Notes: a model not told the origin generated them from the sequence alone. Counted from the first letter of the stretch, positions 1-9,012 are shown. The stretch is DNA of 64,000 nucleotides from JACCZR01 sp963844805 (GCA_963844805.1 CAWJPU010000009.1:62001-126000); one strand, 5' to 3'. Program-made: numbers and translations.

Positions 1-170
1 CCAAGTTCCTCCGCCCGGCCGAGGTGGAGCACCTCGTGGGCGACTACAGCAAGGCCGAGGAGAAGCTCGGCTGGACCCCGGCCACCAGCTTCGACCAGCT
101 GGTTCGCCTGATGGTCGACCACGACCTCGAGCTACTGGCCAGTGGGGTGCCGCACAAGCAGGTCGGATGA
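1..170 (+). CDS. gmd: GDP-mannose 4,6-dehydratase, C-terminal end only
   Basis: The window opens inside this gene; the visible frame begins at base 3 and ends with TGA. The last 55 residues include RPAEVEHLVGDYSKAEEKLG followed by W, which matches the conserved C-terminal end of GDP-mannose 4,6-dehydratases (short-chain dehydrogenase family) that convert GDP-mannose to GDP-4-keto-6-deoxymannose for fucose/rhamnose-type sugars. The Rossmann and catalytic parts lie outside the window, so another closely related sugar-nucleotide dehydratase cannot be excluded. The next gene converges on it with a 24-base gap. Confidence 0.72.
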   Translation, partial: KFLRPAEVEHLVGDYSKAEEKLGWTPATSFDQLVRLMVDHDLELLASGVPHKQVG

Positions 171-194
171 CCCGCTCCTGAGGCCGGAGGCCGC

Positions 195-1380
195 CTAGCC
201 GCGGCGGCGCAGGCCCAGAATGGAGATGAGGAACGACGAGAAGACGATCTGCACGCCCACGATGGCGAGGGTCGCGGCGAGCACGGCCAGCCGCAGCTCG
301 GCCAGCTCGCCGAAGCCGCGCTGAGCCCAGGTCCCGAAAATGACTGCGCCCACCACGAGGCCTGCGAGCAGCACAAGGGCTCCGAGCATGAGGCCGTGCT
401 CGAGCCGGAAGCGGGCGCGCATGCGGTCGAACCAGGGGTCGCGCTCGCCCATGAAGTAGGTGCCGTAGGCGTGGGCGCACAGCCCGAGTCCCACGATCTG
501 CACGCCCACGATCGGTGAGCAGCGCGCCTCCTACGAGGCTGTGCAACTGCCACTGGCGCCCGAAGACGTCGATCTGTCCGACGACTGCCAGGGAGATCAG
601 GGCCCCGACGAGGGTCAGCAGCGCCCCCGGGACAATGAACAGGTGGGTGGGGCTGTGGACGAGCAGGAACCGCAGGTGCCGCCAGCCGTCCCGAAAGCTC
701 GAGAGCTTGGACTCGCCGCCGCGTGGGTGGTACTCGATCGGCACCTCATCGATGGCGAGGCCCTCCTTGGAGGCGCGGATGACCATCTCCGACGCGAACT
801 CCATGCCGGTGGTGCGCAGATCGAGGCGGGGCAGGACGTCGCGGCGCAGGGCCCGCATCCCGCAGTGGGCGTCCTTGACGCCGGTGCGGAAGAAGAGGTT
901 CAGCACGCCGGTGAGCACCGGGTTGCCCACGTAGCGGTGCAGCCACGGCATCGCGCCCGGGTGGATGTTGTCCATCCGGTCGCCCATGACCATCTCGGCG
1001 CCGCCGTGCAGCCGCTCGATGAACCCGGGGATGTCCTCGAAGTCGTAGGTGAGGTCGGCGTCGAGCATCACGATGTACTCGCCCTGGGCCGCGGCGAACC
1101 CGGCCAGGTAGGCGCTGCCGTAGCCGCGGCGCGGTTCGTGGATCACGCGGGCGCCGGCCGCCTCGGCGAGCGCGGGACTGCCGTCCTCGGAGCCGTTGTC
1201 GGCAACGACCACCTCGCCGCGGAGGTCGTGCTCCTCGAGCACGGCTCGGGCGCGGGTGACGCACTGCTCGATGTTCGCCGCCTCGTTCAGACACGGGATC
1301 ACCACCGACACGAGCACGTCGGACTCGATCGGAGACGTGGCCTGCCGCACGTCTCTCCGGGTGACTTCGGGAGTGCTCAT
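195..1380 (-). CDS. GT2 glycosyltransferase (polyprenyl-phosphate sugar synthase type), frameshifted
   Basis: Read from ATG at 1380, the protein has a GT2 nucleotide-binding start (SVVIPCLNEAANIEQC), the metal-binding LDADLTYDFEDIPGF segment and then hydrophobic helices. This is the layout of DPM1/DPG-synthase-like enzymes that load a sugar onto a lipid phosphate at the membrane. One extra base near 513 (minus-strand context TCACC-G-ATC) shifts the frame; after correction it continues without a break into a two-helix tail (from IVGVQIVGLGLCAHAYG) and ends at 195, giving about 394 residues. It is divergent from the GT4 gene at 1446. The family is clear; substrate is unknown. Confidence 0.8.
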
Positions 1381-1445
1381 CACAAAAGAGAGCAGCCGGC
1401 GCGGTCAATAGTTGCGCACCGGCGCGCTGCCATGGTAGTCGCCGC

Positions 1446-2582
1446 ATGAGGGTCTGCCTCGTCTACGACTGTCTGTTCCCCCACACGGTGGGCGGCGCCG
1501 AGCGCTGGTATCGCAACCTCGCCGAGCGCCTGGCGCGCGACGGCCACGAGGTCACCTACCTGACCCTGCGCCAGTGGGACCGGGGCCAGAATCCGGAAGT
1601 GTCCGGCGTGGACGTGCGCGCGGTGGGCCCACGAATGGAGCTGTACACGGGCGGCCGGCGGCGCATCCTCCCCCCGCTGGTGTTCGGGGCGGGCGTGCTT
1701 GCGCACCTGCTCGCGCACGGGCGCCGCTACGACGTCGTGCACACCGCCTCGTTCCCCTACTTCTCGCTGCTGGCCGCGGCGCTGGCCCGCCCGCTGGGGC
1801 GCTACGCGGTGGTGGTGGACTGGCACGAGGTCTGGACGCGCTCCTACTGGCGCGAGTACCTGGGCCGGGCGGGGGCGGTGGGCGGTTTCGTGCAGCGCCT
1901 GTGCGCCCGGGTGCGCCAGCGCGCGTTCTGCTTCTCCCGCCTGCACGCGCGGCGGCTGCGCGACGAGGGCCTGCGGGGAGAGGTCACGGTGCTGGAGGGC
2001 GAGTACGAGGGCGAGCTCCGCCGACCGTCGCCCGAGCCCGCGGGGCCGGCCGTGGTGTTCGCCGGGCGCCACATCCCGGAGAAGCGAGTGCCGGCGCTGG
2101 TGGAGGCGGTGGCGCTGGCCCGCGAGCGGCTGCCCCAGCTGCGCTGCGACATCTACGGCGACGGACCGCAGCGCGCCGAGGTGGAACGGCGGATCGAGCG
2201 GCTGGGCCTCCAGGGAGCGGTGCGCTCGCACGGGTTCGTGGACGGTGATGAGGTGCAGGAGGCCCTGGCGCGCGCGCTCTGCGTGGTCCTCCCTTCGGTG
2301 CGCGAGGGCTACGGGATGGTCGTGGTCGAGGCGTCGTCGAAGGGAGTCCCCAGCGTGGTGGCTCAGGCGCCGGACAACGCCGCGATGGAGCTGGTCGAGG
2401 AGGGCGCGAACGGCTTCTTGGCCGATTCCCCCGAGCCTGCGGACCTGGCCGCCGCAATCGAGCGGGTGCAGGCCGCCGGTCCGGAGCTGCGCGAGCGCAC
2501 TGCGGACTGGTTCGAGGCCAACGGCCGCCGGCTGTCGCTGGAGGGCTCGCTCGAGACGGTGCTGGAGTCCTACCGGCGATGA
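1446..2582 (+). CDS. GT4 family glycosyltransferase
   Basis: This 378-residue protein begins MRVCLVYDCLFPHTVGGAER, the N-terminal glycine-rich loop of GT-B fold GT4 enzymes. The C-terminal half has the donor-binding FAGRHIPEKRVPALVEA segment and the E-x7-E signature EGYGMVVVEASSKG. It is expected to transfer a sugar from a nucleotide donor at the inner face of the membrane during glycan assembly. The stop overlaps the start of the next gene (ATGA), so the two should be translated together. No clear TANNNT box sits just upstream, unlike many other unit-leading genes here. Confidence 0.85.
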   Translation: MRVCLVYDCLFPHTVGGAERWYRNLAERLARDGHEVTYLTLRQWDRGQNPEVSGVDVRAVGPRMELYTGGRRRILPPLVFGAGVLAHLLAHGRRYDVVHTASFPYFSLLAAALARPLGRYAVVVDWHEVWTRSYWREYLGRAGAVGGFVQRLCARVRQRAFCFSRLHARRLRDEGLRGEVTVLEGEYEGELRRPSPEPAGPAVVFAGRHIPEKRVPALVEAVALARERLPQLRCDIYGDGPQRAEVERRIERLGLQGAVRSHGFVDGDEVQEALARALCVVLPSVREGYGMVVVEASSKGVPSVVAQAPDNAAMELVEEGANGFLADSPEPADLAAAIERVQAAGPELRERTADWFEANGRRLSLEGSLETVLESYRR

Positions 2583-3601
2583 CCCGCTGCGCCTGCTGTG
2601 ATGGCGCGCTCACCGCGGGGCGGCTCGTCTCCCCCGACCGGCTGCACGGCCTGCCCGGCCGCTTCGAGGTGGCGCGGTGCGCGATCTGCGGCACCGGGCG
2701 CACGCTGCCCCTGATCGGCGAGGAGGGCCTGGGGGCGCTGTATCCGGTCGCGTATGCGCCCCACGCCGTCGTCGGCGGCGGATGGTCGCCGGCGGCGCTG
2801 GCTTCGCGAGCAATCAACCGCTGGCAGGAGGCGCGCATGCTCAGCTCGCCCGCGCTGTCGGCGGCCCGCTCGGTGTCACCGGGCCGGGCGCTGGACGTGG
2901 GCTGCGGCCGGGGCGCTCTGGGCGCCGTGCTCATCGCGCGCGGTTGGCACGTCGATGGCGTGGAGCCCTCGCCGGAGGCCGTCGAGGCCGCGCGCCGGCG
3001 AGGCGTGGACGCCCGCGCCGGCACCCTGGGCTCGCAGGATCTGGAGACCTCCTCGTACGACCTCGTGACGTTCGTGCACTCGCTGGAGCACACGGTGGAG
3101 CCGGTGGTCGAACTGCAGCTGGCCGCCCGCGCCATGCGGCCCGGCGCGACACTCGCGGTGACCGTGCCCAACTTCGGCGGCGCTCAGGCCCGCCTGTTCG
3201 GAAGCCGCTGGTTCCACCTCGACGTCCCCCGGCATCGCCACCACTTCACCGACGAGGGCCTGCGGGCGGCGATGGAGTCGGCCGGGCTGCGCGTGGAGCG
3301 CGTCGCCACCTCCACCAGCGCCGTGGGGTTCGCGGGCAGCGTGCAGTACGCCCTGGCGGGACGTTGGCTCGCGCGCCGGGGCATCGGCCTGCATCTGCTC
3401 AACGCGGCAAGCCAGGCCACCTGGCCGCTGGCGCGGGCCTTCGACCTAGTTGTGGGCCGCGATGGCTTACTTGTGGGCCGCGATGGCCTACTTGTGGGCC
3501 GCGATGGCCTACTTGTGGGCCGTGATGGCCTACTTGTGGGCCGTGATGGCCTAGGCGCCCGAGGCGGTGACCTGCTGCACGCCGTCGCCCGCCGGCCCTG
3601 A
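2579..3601 (+). CDS. SAM-dependent methyltransferase with Zn-ribbon-like N-terminus and repeat tail
   Basis: The 340-residue protein starts with two cysteine pairs (CACC near residue 3 and CAIC near 35), a zinc-ribbon-like module common in sugar methyltransferases. A Rossmann SAM-binding loop follows (ALDVGCGRGALGAVL). The later HLDVPRHRHHFTDEGL motif is shared with the methyltransferase at 24043. The last 50 or so residues are encoded by a 21-bp tandem repeat giving five copies of a seven-residue unit (VGRDGLL) before a short tail, so the natural C-terminus may once have been shorter. Its 3' end overlaps the convergent GT4 gene by 51 bases. Confidence 0.8.
   Translation: MTRCACCDGALTAGRLVSPDRLHGLPGRFEVARCAICGTGRTLPLIGEEGLGALYPVAYAPHAVVGGGWSPAALASRAINRWQEARMLSSPALSAARSVSPGRALDVGCGRGALGAVLIARGWHVDGVEPSPEAVEAARRRGVDARAGTLGSQDLETSSYDLVTFVHSLEHTVEPVVELQLAARAMRPGATLAVTVPNFGGAQARLFGSRWFHLDVPRHRHHFTDEGLRAAMESAGLRVERVATSTSAVGFAGSVQYALAGRWLARRGIGLHLLNAASQATWPLARAFDLVVGRDGLLVGRDGLLVGRDGLLVGRDGLLVGRDGLGARGGDLLHAVARRP
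3446..3554 (+). repeat. Five-copy 21-bp tandem repeat; each unit can fold as a hairpin
   Basis: Five copies with 21-bp spacing lie in the overlapping 3' ends of two convergent genes. Each contains gtgggccgcgatggcctac or a close variant (units begin at 3452, 3473, 3494, 3515 and 3536). In plus-strand RNA the two ends pair as a 7-bp stem with one G-U pair around a five-base loop. Changes between copies fall in the loop (GCGAU to GUGAU) or turn a G-C into a G-U pair, so pairing is kept in units 1-4; unit 5 keeps six pairs. In minus-strand RNA the wobble positions become A-C mismatches. Confidence 0.9.
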
Positions 3602-4727
3602 CATCACCCGCTGGTAGGCGGTCAGGTGCCGCCGCGCGCTGCGCTCCCAGCTGAACTGAGCCGCGCGCTCGGGGCCTGCCGAGCGCAGGCCCTCGGCCTC
3701 CTCGCCACCAGCGGTAAGCCGCCTCACCGCGCCGGCTATGTCTTGGACGCTGAGCGGGTCCATCAGTAGGGCCGCGTTGCCCGCGACCTCGCGCAGCGTC
3801 GGGATGTCCGAGCAGGCCACCGGGACGCCGCGGCGCATCGCCTCGATTACGGGCAACCCGAACCCCTCGGCCAGCGAGGGGAACACTAGGACGGCCGCGG
3901 CGGCGTACAGGCCCTCGAGCTCCTCGGGCTCGATCCAACCCAGGAACCGGACGTCGTCCCCTAGGCCCAGCCGCTCCACCTGGGCGCGCAGCTCCCCCTC
4001 GTGGGCGGTGCTGTAGCCCCCCACCACCAGCACGGGCCGCTCGTCGCGGGGGATCGTGGCCAGCGCCTCCAGCAGGCGCGGGAGGTTCTTGTGCGGGCGC
4101 AGCGCCGAGAGGGTGAGGGCGACCCTGCGGTCGCCCAGCGCGCGGCGGCGGCGCACCTCCTCCTCGCTCAGCCCCGCCGGCGGAGCGGTCGCGCCCACGC
4201 CGTGGGGAATCGCCTCGACGGCGTCCGGGTCCTTGCCCAGCAGCTCGACGATCTCGGCCCGGGAGGCCTCCGACGGCGTGATGACCAGCTGCGAGCGCTT
4301 GGCCGCCAGCGGCACAAGCGCCCTCATCCCCCAGCCCGCCAGCCCCAGGTGGGCCTGGGGATGGGTGCGGTAATGCAGGTCGTGGATCGGTGATCACGCG
4401 GTGGCGCGGCCCGCGCGCGGGCGCGGTGCCGCCGAGGCTGTGCAGCAGGTCGATGCCTGTCCGGCGCGCGAGCCTCGGCAGCAGCAACTGCTCCCCCCTC
4501 ACCCACTCGCTGCGCCGCGTGGACCGCACCGGGACGGTCACGGTGGGCATCAGGTCGTTCCAAGGAGCGGGGCCGGCCTCGGCAGCCTCCTCGTTGATGA
4601 ACGCGGTGAAGCGCGTCTGCGGGCTCGCGGCGACCATCGCCGTGATCAGCTCGCGAGCGTAGGTCTCCATCCCGCCCTGCTTGCCCGGCACCAGGTAGAC
4701 GAGGTTGAGCCCGACGTGCCCGGCCAT
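3551..4727 (-). CDS. GT4 family glycosyltransferase, frameshifted
   Basis: From ATG at 4727 the frame reads MAGHVGLNLVYLVPGKQGG, a GT4 N-terminus. One extra base near 4388 (TCACC-G-ATC, the same context as the frameshift near 513) breaks it; the corrected frame restores VITIHDLHYRTHP and runs on to the donor site TLSALRPHKNLPRLLEAL and the E-x7-E motif EGFGLPVIEAMRRG. The repaired length is about 391 residues. A TACAGT hexamer lies seven bases before the ATG. The stop codon sits inside the last copy of the 21-bp repeat. Confidence 0.82.
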
Positions 4728-4734
4728 GCCCTTG

Positions 4735-4740
4735 ACTGTA
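4735..4740 (-). promoter_or_regulatory. -10-like box TACAGT, leaderless promoter candidate
   Basis: TACAGT (minus strand) fits TANNNT and ends seven bases before the ATG of the GT4 gene at 4727. That spacing would place transcription start at or next to the start codon. Confidence 0.45.
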
Positions 4741-4746
4741 GGTCGC

Positions 4747-5700
4747 ATGGCTCTCTCGATCGACGTCGTCGTCCCGGTCCACGGCGGCTGGGAGCTCACC
4801 CGCCGCTGCCTGGAGACGCTCGCCGCGCAGACGGCGCCGCACCGCGTGCTGGTGGTCGACAACGCCTCGCCCGACGACACGGCCCGCAGGGTGGCCGAGG
4901 ACTGGCCGAATGCCGACCTGGTTCCGATGGGCGGCAACCGGGGCTACTCTGCGGCGGTCAACGCGGGCACAGCGGCCGGACGAGGTGACGTGGTCGTGGT
5001 GCTCAACAACGACGTGGAGGCCGACCCGGACCTGCTCGAGCGCCTGGTGGCGCCGCTCGAGTCCGAGCCGCAGCTGGGCATGACCACGCCGCTCCTCCTA
5101 CGTCCTGGCCGCGAGAAGGTCGACGGTGCCGGACTGGTGGCCGATACCACGCTGGCTGCCTGGCCGCGCCTTCAGGGACGGCCCGCGGCAGATGCCGGCG
5201 CTCACGACGGCGTCCACGCCGGGCCCTCGGGCGCGGCTGGCGCCTTCCGGCGCGAGGCGCTGGAGGGCGTGGGCGGCTTCGACGAGCGGATCTTCCTGTA
5301 CGGCGAAGACCTCGACGCGGTGCTGCGCCTGCGCGCGGCGGGGTGGGAGGCGGCGCTCGCCCCCGGCGCCGTGGCGGTGCACGTGGGCGGCGCCTCCACC
5401 GGGCGGCGCTCGCGCTGGCAGCGGCGGCAGTCCGGCTGGGGGCGCGGCTACCTGCTGCGCCGCTGGGGCATCCTGCGCACGCGGGCCGCGGCGCGCACGC
5501 TGTTCCTCGAGGCGGCGGTGGCGGTGGGCGACCTGGTCGCCTCGCGCGACCTCGCCGCGCTCTCCGGGCGCCTCGCCGGCTGGCGCGCCGCGCGGGGCCT
5601 GGAGCGGCGAGAGCTGCCGCGGCAGGCGCTCGACCCGATGGGCTGGCGCGAGAACATGCGCCGGCGCCGGGGCGATTACGCCGACGCGGCCGCCAGCTGA
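4747..5700 (+). CDS. GT2 family glycosyltransferase
   Basis: I chose ATG 4747 because the GT2 fold begins at once (MALSIDVVVPVHGGWELTRR). An upstream in-frame ATG at 4705 would run back into the divergent gene. The 317-residue protein has the metal-binding LNNDVEADPDLLERL segment and the acceptor-side motif RREALEGVGGFDERIFLYGE typical of rhamnosyltransferase-like GT2 enzymes. Only 19 bases separate it from the divergent GT4. Its last 25 bases overlap the convergent gene at 5676. Confidence 0.85.
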   Translation: MALSIDVVVPVHGGWELTRRCLETLAAQTAPHRVLVVDNASPDDTARRVAEDWPNADLVPMGGNRGYSAAVNAGTAAGRGDVVVVLNNDVEADPDLLERLVAPLESEPQLGMTTPLLLRPGREKVDGAGLVADTTLAAWPRLQGRPAADAGAHDGVHAGPSGAAGAFRREALEGVGGFDERIFLYGEDLDAVLRLRAAGWEAALAPGAVAVHVGGASTGRRSRWQRRQSGWGRGYLLRRWGILRTRAAARTLFLEAAVAVGDLVASRDLAALSGRLAGWRAARGLERRELPRQALDPMGWRENMRRRRGDYADAAAS

Positions 5701-7292
5701 TCGATCAGGTCGAGCACGCGCCGCGTGGCGCTCGGCTCCCCGACTACGCCAAGGGCCTCGGCCATGTCCTCCTGGGCGGGCTCGCCCTCCCGGTCGAATG
5801 GCTCGGGCAACTCGCCCCCGGTGACGTTCAGGAAGGTGGTGCGCAGCCCGGCCACGCCGGCCTGCAACGTTGCCGTGGACACGCCGCCCACGCAGTGGTC
5901 GCAGTGCTCCAGCAGCTCCCCCAGCGGCGTCTTCACGTCCACCCGCGCGTCGAGCGACGAGCCCTCGGGCACCAGCCGCAGGAAGGCTTCGGGGCTCGGC
6001 TCCAGCGGGTGCGGGCGCAGGACGATCTCGCTGCCCGGCCGCGCCTGCTCGACCGCGCGCAGCGACTCGGCCACGAACCGCTGGCTCACCCGCGCGTCCC
6101 AGCGCGCGGAGAAGAGGGTCGGGCTCTGCACCAGTGCCAGCGTCGGCCCGCTCCCCGCAGGCTTGGCGGGCGAGCGGACCGGCGGCGCGGCCGGGCTGCC
6201 GGTCACCGTGGCGTCGCGGCCGTGACGCTCGCGCACCTCGCGCGCGTCGCGCTCGGCCCAGGCCGCCGTGTGGTCGGCCTGGCCCTTGTCGGGGTCGTTC
6301 GGCTCGGGCGCGTAGCCGTGCTGGATCAGCAGCGACGGCACGCCCGCCGCCCGTGAGGCGCTGAGCAGCACGCGGACGCTGGCGAGGCTGTCGAAGGGGA
6401 CCGCCACCACCTCGATCCGGCCCCTGGCCAGCGCCCGCGCGTTGCGGTCCACCAGCGCGAGCGTGCCCGGCGCGCGCCGCTGCAGCAGCTCCACGGCGCG
6501 GGCGTGGGCGAGCTGCGCGGCGGGCTCGTCGGCGGGAGCCACGTCGGCAGCGGCCTTCAGCGCCGCGTTCACCCTGCCCGCCGAGCGGCGGCGGCGCACG
6601 CCGCCCGGCACGCCCACCCACCCCCCGCGCCACAGCGCGCGCGCCAGCCCGGCGCGGCCGAGCGCGGGCAGCGAGGCGGGGTCGAGCACCGGGTCGCGCC
6701 CGCCCGGGGCGGCCAGCGCCTTCGCGACCGACAGCGAGGTGGGCGCGTTGACCACCAGCACGTTCCCACGCACGCGCTGCGGCGCGCCGATGCCCGAGGC
6801 GATCAGCGCCCGCTGGACGCCAGACAGCGAGGTGAGCGGCTCGGGCACCTCCAGCTCATCCCCACCAGCCGGGAAGACCTCGCAGCCCAGCGGCGCCAGC
6901 GCGTCGACCAGCGCGGAGACGGTCCGCGGGTCCAGGCCGTGCGGCTCCAGCCGCTCGGCTCCCAGGCCCCGCACCGCGGCGCGCACCGAAGCCAGCAGCC
7001 GCTCGACCGGCAGGAAGGCGTCGCGGTACAGCTCGACCTCCCAGATCCACCCGAGGTCCGCGCCGTCGGTGGTGAGCGCGCCGCGGCGCTCGTCCACCCA
7101 GGCGCGCGTCGCCGCGCGGGCGCGGTCCTCGACCTCCACCCGGGCGGGGAAGTCGAGCCAGTCGTCCAGCAGCACTCCCGCGGGGACCGACGCCGTGCGC
7201 GCGGCCGGGCAGCCGATGAGCAGGTGGCGGCCCTTCGCAAGCTCGGGCGGGGCCTCGTCGGGCCCCGGCCACAGGTGCAGGGGCGCGCTCAC
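5676..7292 (-). CDS. Unknown GT-B-like protein; candidate pseudaminyl (nonulosonate) transferase
   Basis: This 538-residue protein matches no family I can name with certainty. Its C-terminal half has LLIQHGY (about residue 355), RPHPLEP (His-Pro at 428-429) and GGVSTATLQAG (Ser-Thr at 472-473). A late HP motif followed by a serine-rich motif is what bacterial sialyltransferases (GT52, GT80, GT38) and KpsS/CDP-glycerophosphotransferase-like GT-B proteins show. It starts at GTG overlapping the stop of the SpsF-type cytidylyltransferase (GTGA), so it should be co-expressed with the enzyme that would make CMP-pseudaminate. I infer a role in transferring that sugar. I did not find the Asp/Glu-Asp/Glu-Gly motif of sialyltransferases. 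There are no obvious membrane segments. Confidence 0.5.
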   Translation of the reverse strand: MSAPLHLWPGPDEAPPELAKGRHLLIGCPAARTASVPAGVLLDDWLDFPARVEVEDRARAATRAWVDERRGALTTDGADLGWIWEVELYRDAFLPVERLLASVRAAVRGLGAERLEPHGLDPRTVSALVDALAPLGCEVFPAGGDELEVPEPLTSLSGVQRALIASGIGAPQRVRGNVLVVNAPTSLSVAKALAAPGGRDPVLDPASLPALGRAGLARALWRGGWVGVPGGVRRRRSAGRVNAALKAAADVAPADEPAAQLAHARAVELLQRRAPGTLALVDRNARALARGRIEVVAVPFDSLASVRVLLSASRAAGVPSLLIQHGYAPEPNDPDKGQADHTAAWAERDAREVRERHGRDATVTGSPAAPPVRSPAKPAGSGPTLALVQSPTLFSARWDARVSQRFVAESLRAVEQARPGSEIVLRPHPLEPSPEAFLRLVPEGSSLDARVDVKTPLGELLEHCDHCVGGVSTATLQAGVAGLRTTFLNVTGGELPEPFDREGEPAQEDMAEALGVVGEPSATRRVLDLIDQLAAASA

Positions 7293-7973
7293 GCCAGGGA
7301 GTCGGCGGCGGCGATCAGCTCGTCCAGCGTCGGGCGGGCGCCCGTGGCCGCGACCACCGCGCGCAGCTGCTCGAGGTCCTCGGGCGTGTCCAGCGTCAGC
7401 CGCACGTCGGGCCGGGGCGGCTCGCGCGTGACCGCCGTCTGCGGGAACCGCTCGGGGCGCGAGCGCACGAACGGGGTTACGTGCTCGCGGTCGTAGGCGT
7501 CGGTCGCTTCGGCGTCGGCAGCCAGCAGCGCCTCCGCGCTCACCACCTCGGTGTCCATGCCCACCGGGTAGGTGCGCGGCTCGATCACGTTGGCCACGTA
7601 GGCCGCGTCACCGGTGCGCCATGCGCCCACCACCTCGTCCACCACGCCAGGGGCGATCAGCGGGCAGTCGGCCGTGACGCGCACCAGGCCGTCCGCGCCC
7701 AGCACGCGCGCGGCGATCACATAGCGGCGCCAGGACGTCGTCCAGCGGCCCACGCACCACGCGCGCGCCGAGCGCTCCGGCGGCCTCGGCCACCGCATCG
7801 TCGTCGGGGTCGCCGGAGGTGGCGACCGCCACGCCCGCGAGCTCACGACAGTCGCCAAGCCGGCTGAGGACCCACTCGAGCACGGGCCGGCCGTCGAGGT
7901 CGGCCAGCACCTTGCCCGGCAGCCGCGTGGAGCTCATGCGCGCCTGGACCACCGCCACGGGGGCCGGGCGCAT
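7289..7973 (-). CDS. SpsF-type cytidylyltransferase, likely CMP-pseudaminate synthetase, frameshifted
   Basis: The N-terminus PVAVVQARMSSTRLPGKVL is the nucleotide-binding signature of the SpsF/acylneuraminate cytidylyltransferase family. One extra C near 7727 breaks the frame; the corrected protein continues RYVIAARVLGADGLVRVTAD (the acidic metal-site region) and ends with LTLDTPEDLEQL, giving about 227 residues. It lies two bases after pseB and overlaps the next gene by GTGA. In this context it would activate pseudaminic acid with CTP (the PseF step). Classical PseF proteins begin differently, so the role is inferred from family plus neighbourhood. Confidence 0.75.
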
Positions 7974-7975
7974 AA

Positions 7976-8971
7976 CTACCCGTAGGTGGGCAGGCCCTCG
8001 GCGAGCACGCGGATCTCGTCCTCGCCCAGCCACTGGTCGTTGGTATCGCTCGAGTAGCGAAAGCCGGGCGGGAGCTCGTCGCCGCGGGCGAAGTCATCGT
8101 CGCGCCAGAACGGGAACTGCGGATAGATCGCGAAGTGGTCGTCGAACGAGGACGCGTTGCGCGACTCGTCCTCGGTGATCAGCACCTCGTGGATCTTCTC
8201 GCCGGGCCGGATGCCGGTGATCTCTCGCTCGGCGTCGGGCGCCAGCGCACGGGCGATGTCCTCCACCCGCATGCTCGGGATCTTGGGCACGAAGGTCTCG
8301 CCGCCCTCCATCCACCCCAACGAGTCGACCACGAGCCGGACCGCCTGCTGCAGCGTGATCCAGAAGCGCGTCATCGCCGGGTCGGTGATCGTGAGCTTGC
8401 CCTCCTGGGCCTGCTTCTTGAAGATCGGGATGACGCTGCCGCGGCTGCCCATCACGTTGCCGTAGCGGACCGACGCGAAGCGGGCGGGCGAGTGGCCGGC
8501 GTAGGCGTTGCCCTGGGCGATGATCTTCTCCGCGCACAGCTTGGTGGCGCCGTACAGGTTGGCCGGGTTGACCGCCTTGTCGGTGCTCAGCGAGAGGCTG
8601 AGCGGCACGTCGCCGGCGATGGCCGCCGAAACCACGTTCTCGGCGCCGACCACGTTGGTCTGGACCGCCTCGAAAGGGTTGTACTCGCAGGCCGGGACCT
8701 GCTTGAGCGCGGCCGCGTGCACCAGCACGTCGACGCCGCGGCAGGCCATCGTGAGCCGCTCGGCGTTGCGCACGTCGCCGAGAAAGAAGCGCACGCGCGG
8801 GTCGTTCCAGCGGCGGTCGAGCTCCCACTGCTTGAGCTCGTCGCGCGAGTAGACGCGCACCGCGGCGGGCTCGTGGTGCTCGAGCATCTCCTCGACGAAC
8901 GCGGTGCCGAACGAGCCGGTGCCGCCGGTGACCAGCACCACCTTGTCCTTGATCTGCGGGCTGGGGGCCAT
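7976..8971 (-). CDS. pseB: UDP-GlcNAc 4,6-dehydratase (inverting), PseB
   Basis: The 331-residue protein has the Rossmann loop TGGTGSFGTAFVEEML, the hallmark LVHAAALKQVPACEYNPFEA, the YGATK catalytic Tyr-x3-Lys and the VRYGNVMGSRGSVIPIF segment that define inverting UDP-GlcNAc 4,6-dehydratases. This is the first step of pseudaminic acid synthesis, removing water from UDP-GlcNAc with C5 inversion. A TATAGT hexamer lies nine bases before the ATG. pseC diverges from it, starting 48 bases away, and the cytidylyltransferase follows it. Confidence 0.93.
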   Translation of the reverse strand: MAPSPQIKDKVVLVTGGTGSFGTAFVEEMLEHHEPAAVRVYSRDELKQWELDRRWNDPRVRFFLGDVRNAERLTMACRGVDVLVHAAALKQVPACEYNPFEAVQTNVVGAENVVSAAIAGDVPLSLSLSTDKAVNPANLYGATKLCAEKIIAQGNAYAGHSPARFASVRYGNVMGSRGSVIPIFKKQAQEGKLTITDPAMTRFWITLQQAVRLVVDSLGWMEGGETFVPKIPSMRVEDIARALAPDAEREITGIRPGEKIHEVLITEDESRNASSFDDHFAIYPQFPFWRDDDFARGDELPPGFRYSSDTNDQWLGEDEIRVLAEGLPTYG

Positions 8972-8980
8972 GCGGCGGCG

Positions 8981-8986
8981 ACTATA
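8981..8986 (-). promoter_or_regulatory. -10-like box TATAGT before pseB
   Basis: TATAGT on the minus strand matches five of six positions of TATAAT and ends nine bases before the pseB ATG. No TTGACA-like box stands out upstream. Confidence 0.45.
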
Positions 8987-9006
8987 GGCCCATCTCGCCT
9001 ACCCCA

Positions 9007-9012
9007 TAGGGT
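9007..9012 (+). promoter_or_regulatory. -10-like box TAGGGT before pseC
   Basis: TAGGGT (TANNNT) ends seven bases before the GTG start chosen for pseC at 9020. With the box for pseB it forms a compact divergent promoter region of 48 bases. Confidence 0.4.

Noticed and set aside
541..1449. Plus-strand open frame of about 300 residues
   Set aside because: It is antisense to the GT2 gene, which has intact nucleotide- and metal-binding motifs on the other strand.
3446..3554. CRISPR-like array
   Set aside because: The 21-bp units are directly adjacent with no variable spacers and lie in coding sequence; no cas gene is present.
3399..4937. A 512-residue minus-strand protein starting at 4937
   Set aside because: Only the part from 4727 to about 4388 is GT4 sequence; before it the frame runs into the divergent GT2 gene and after the extra base it is out of frame.
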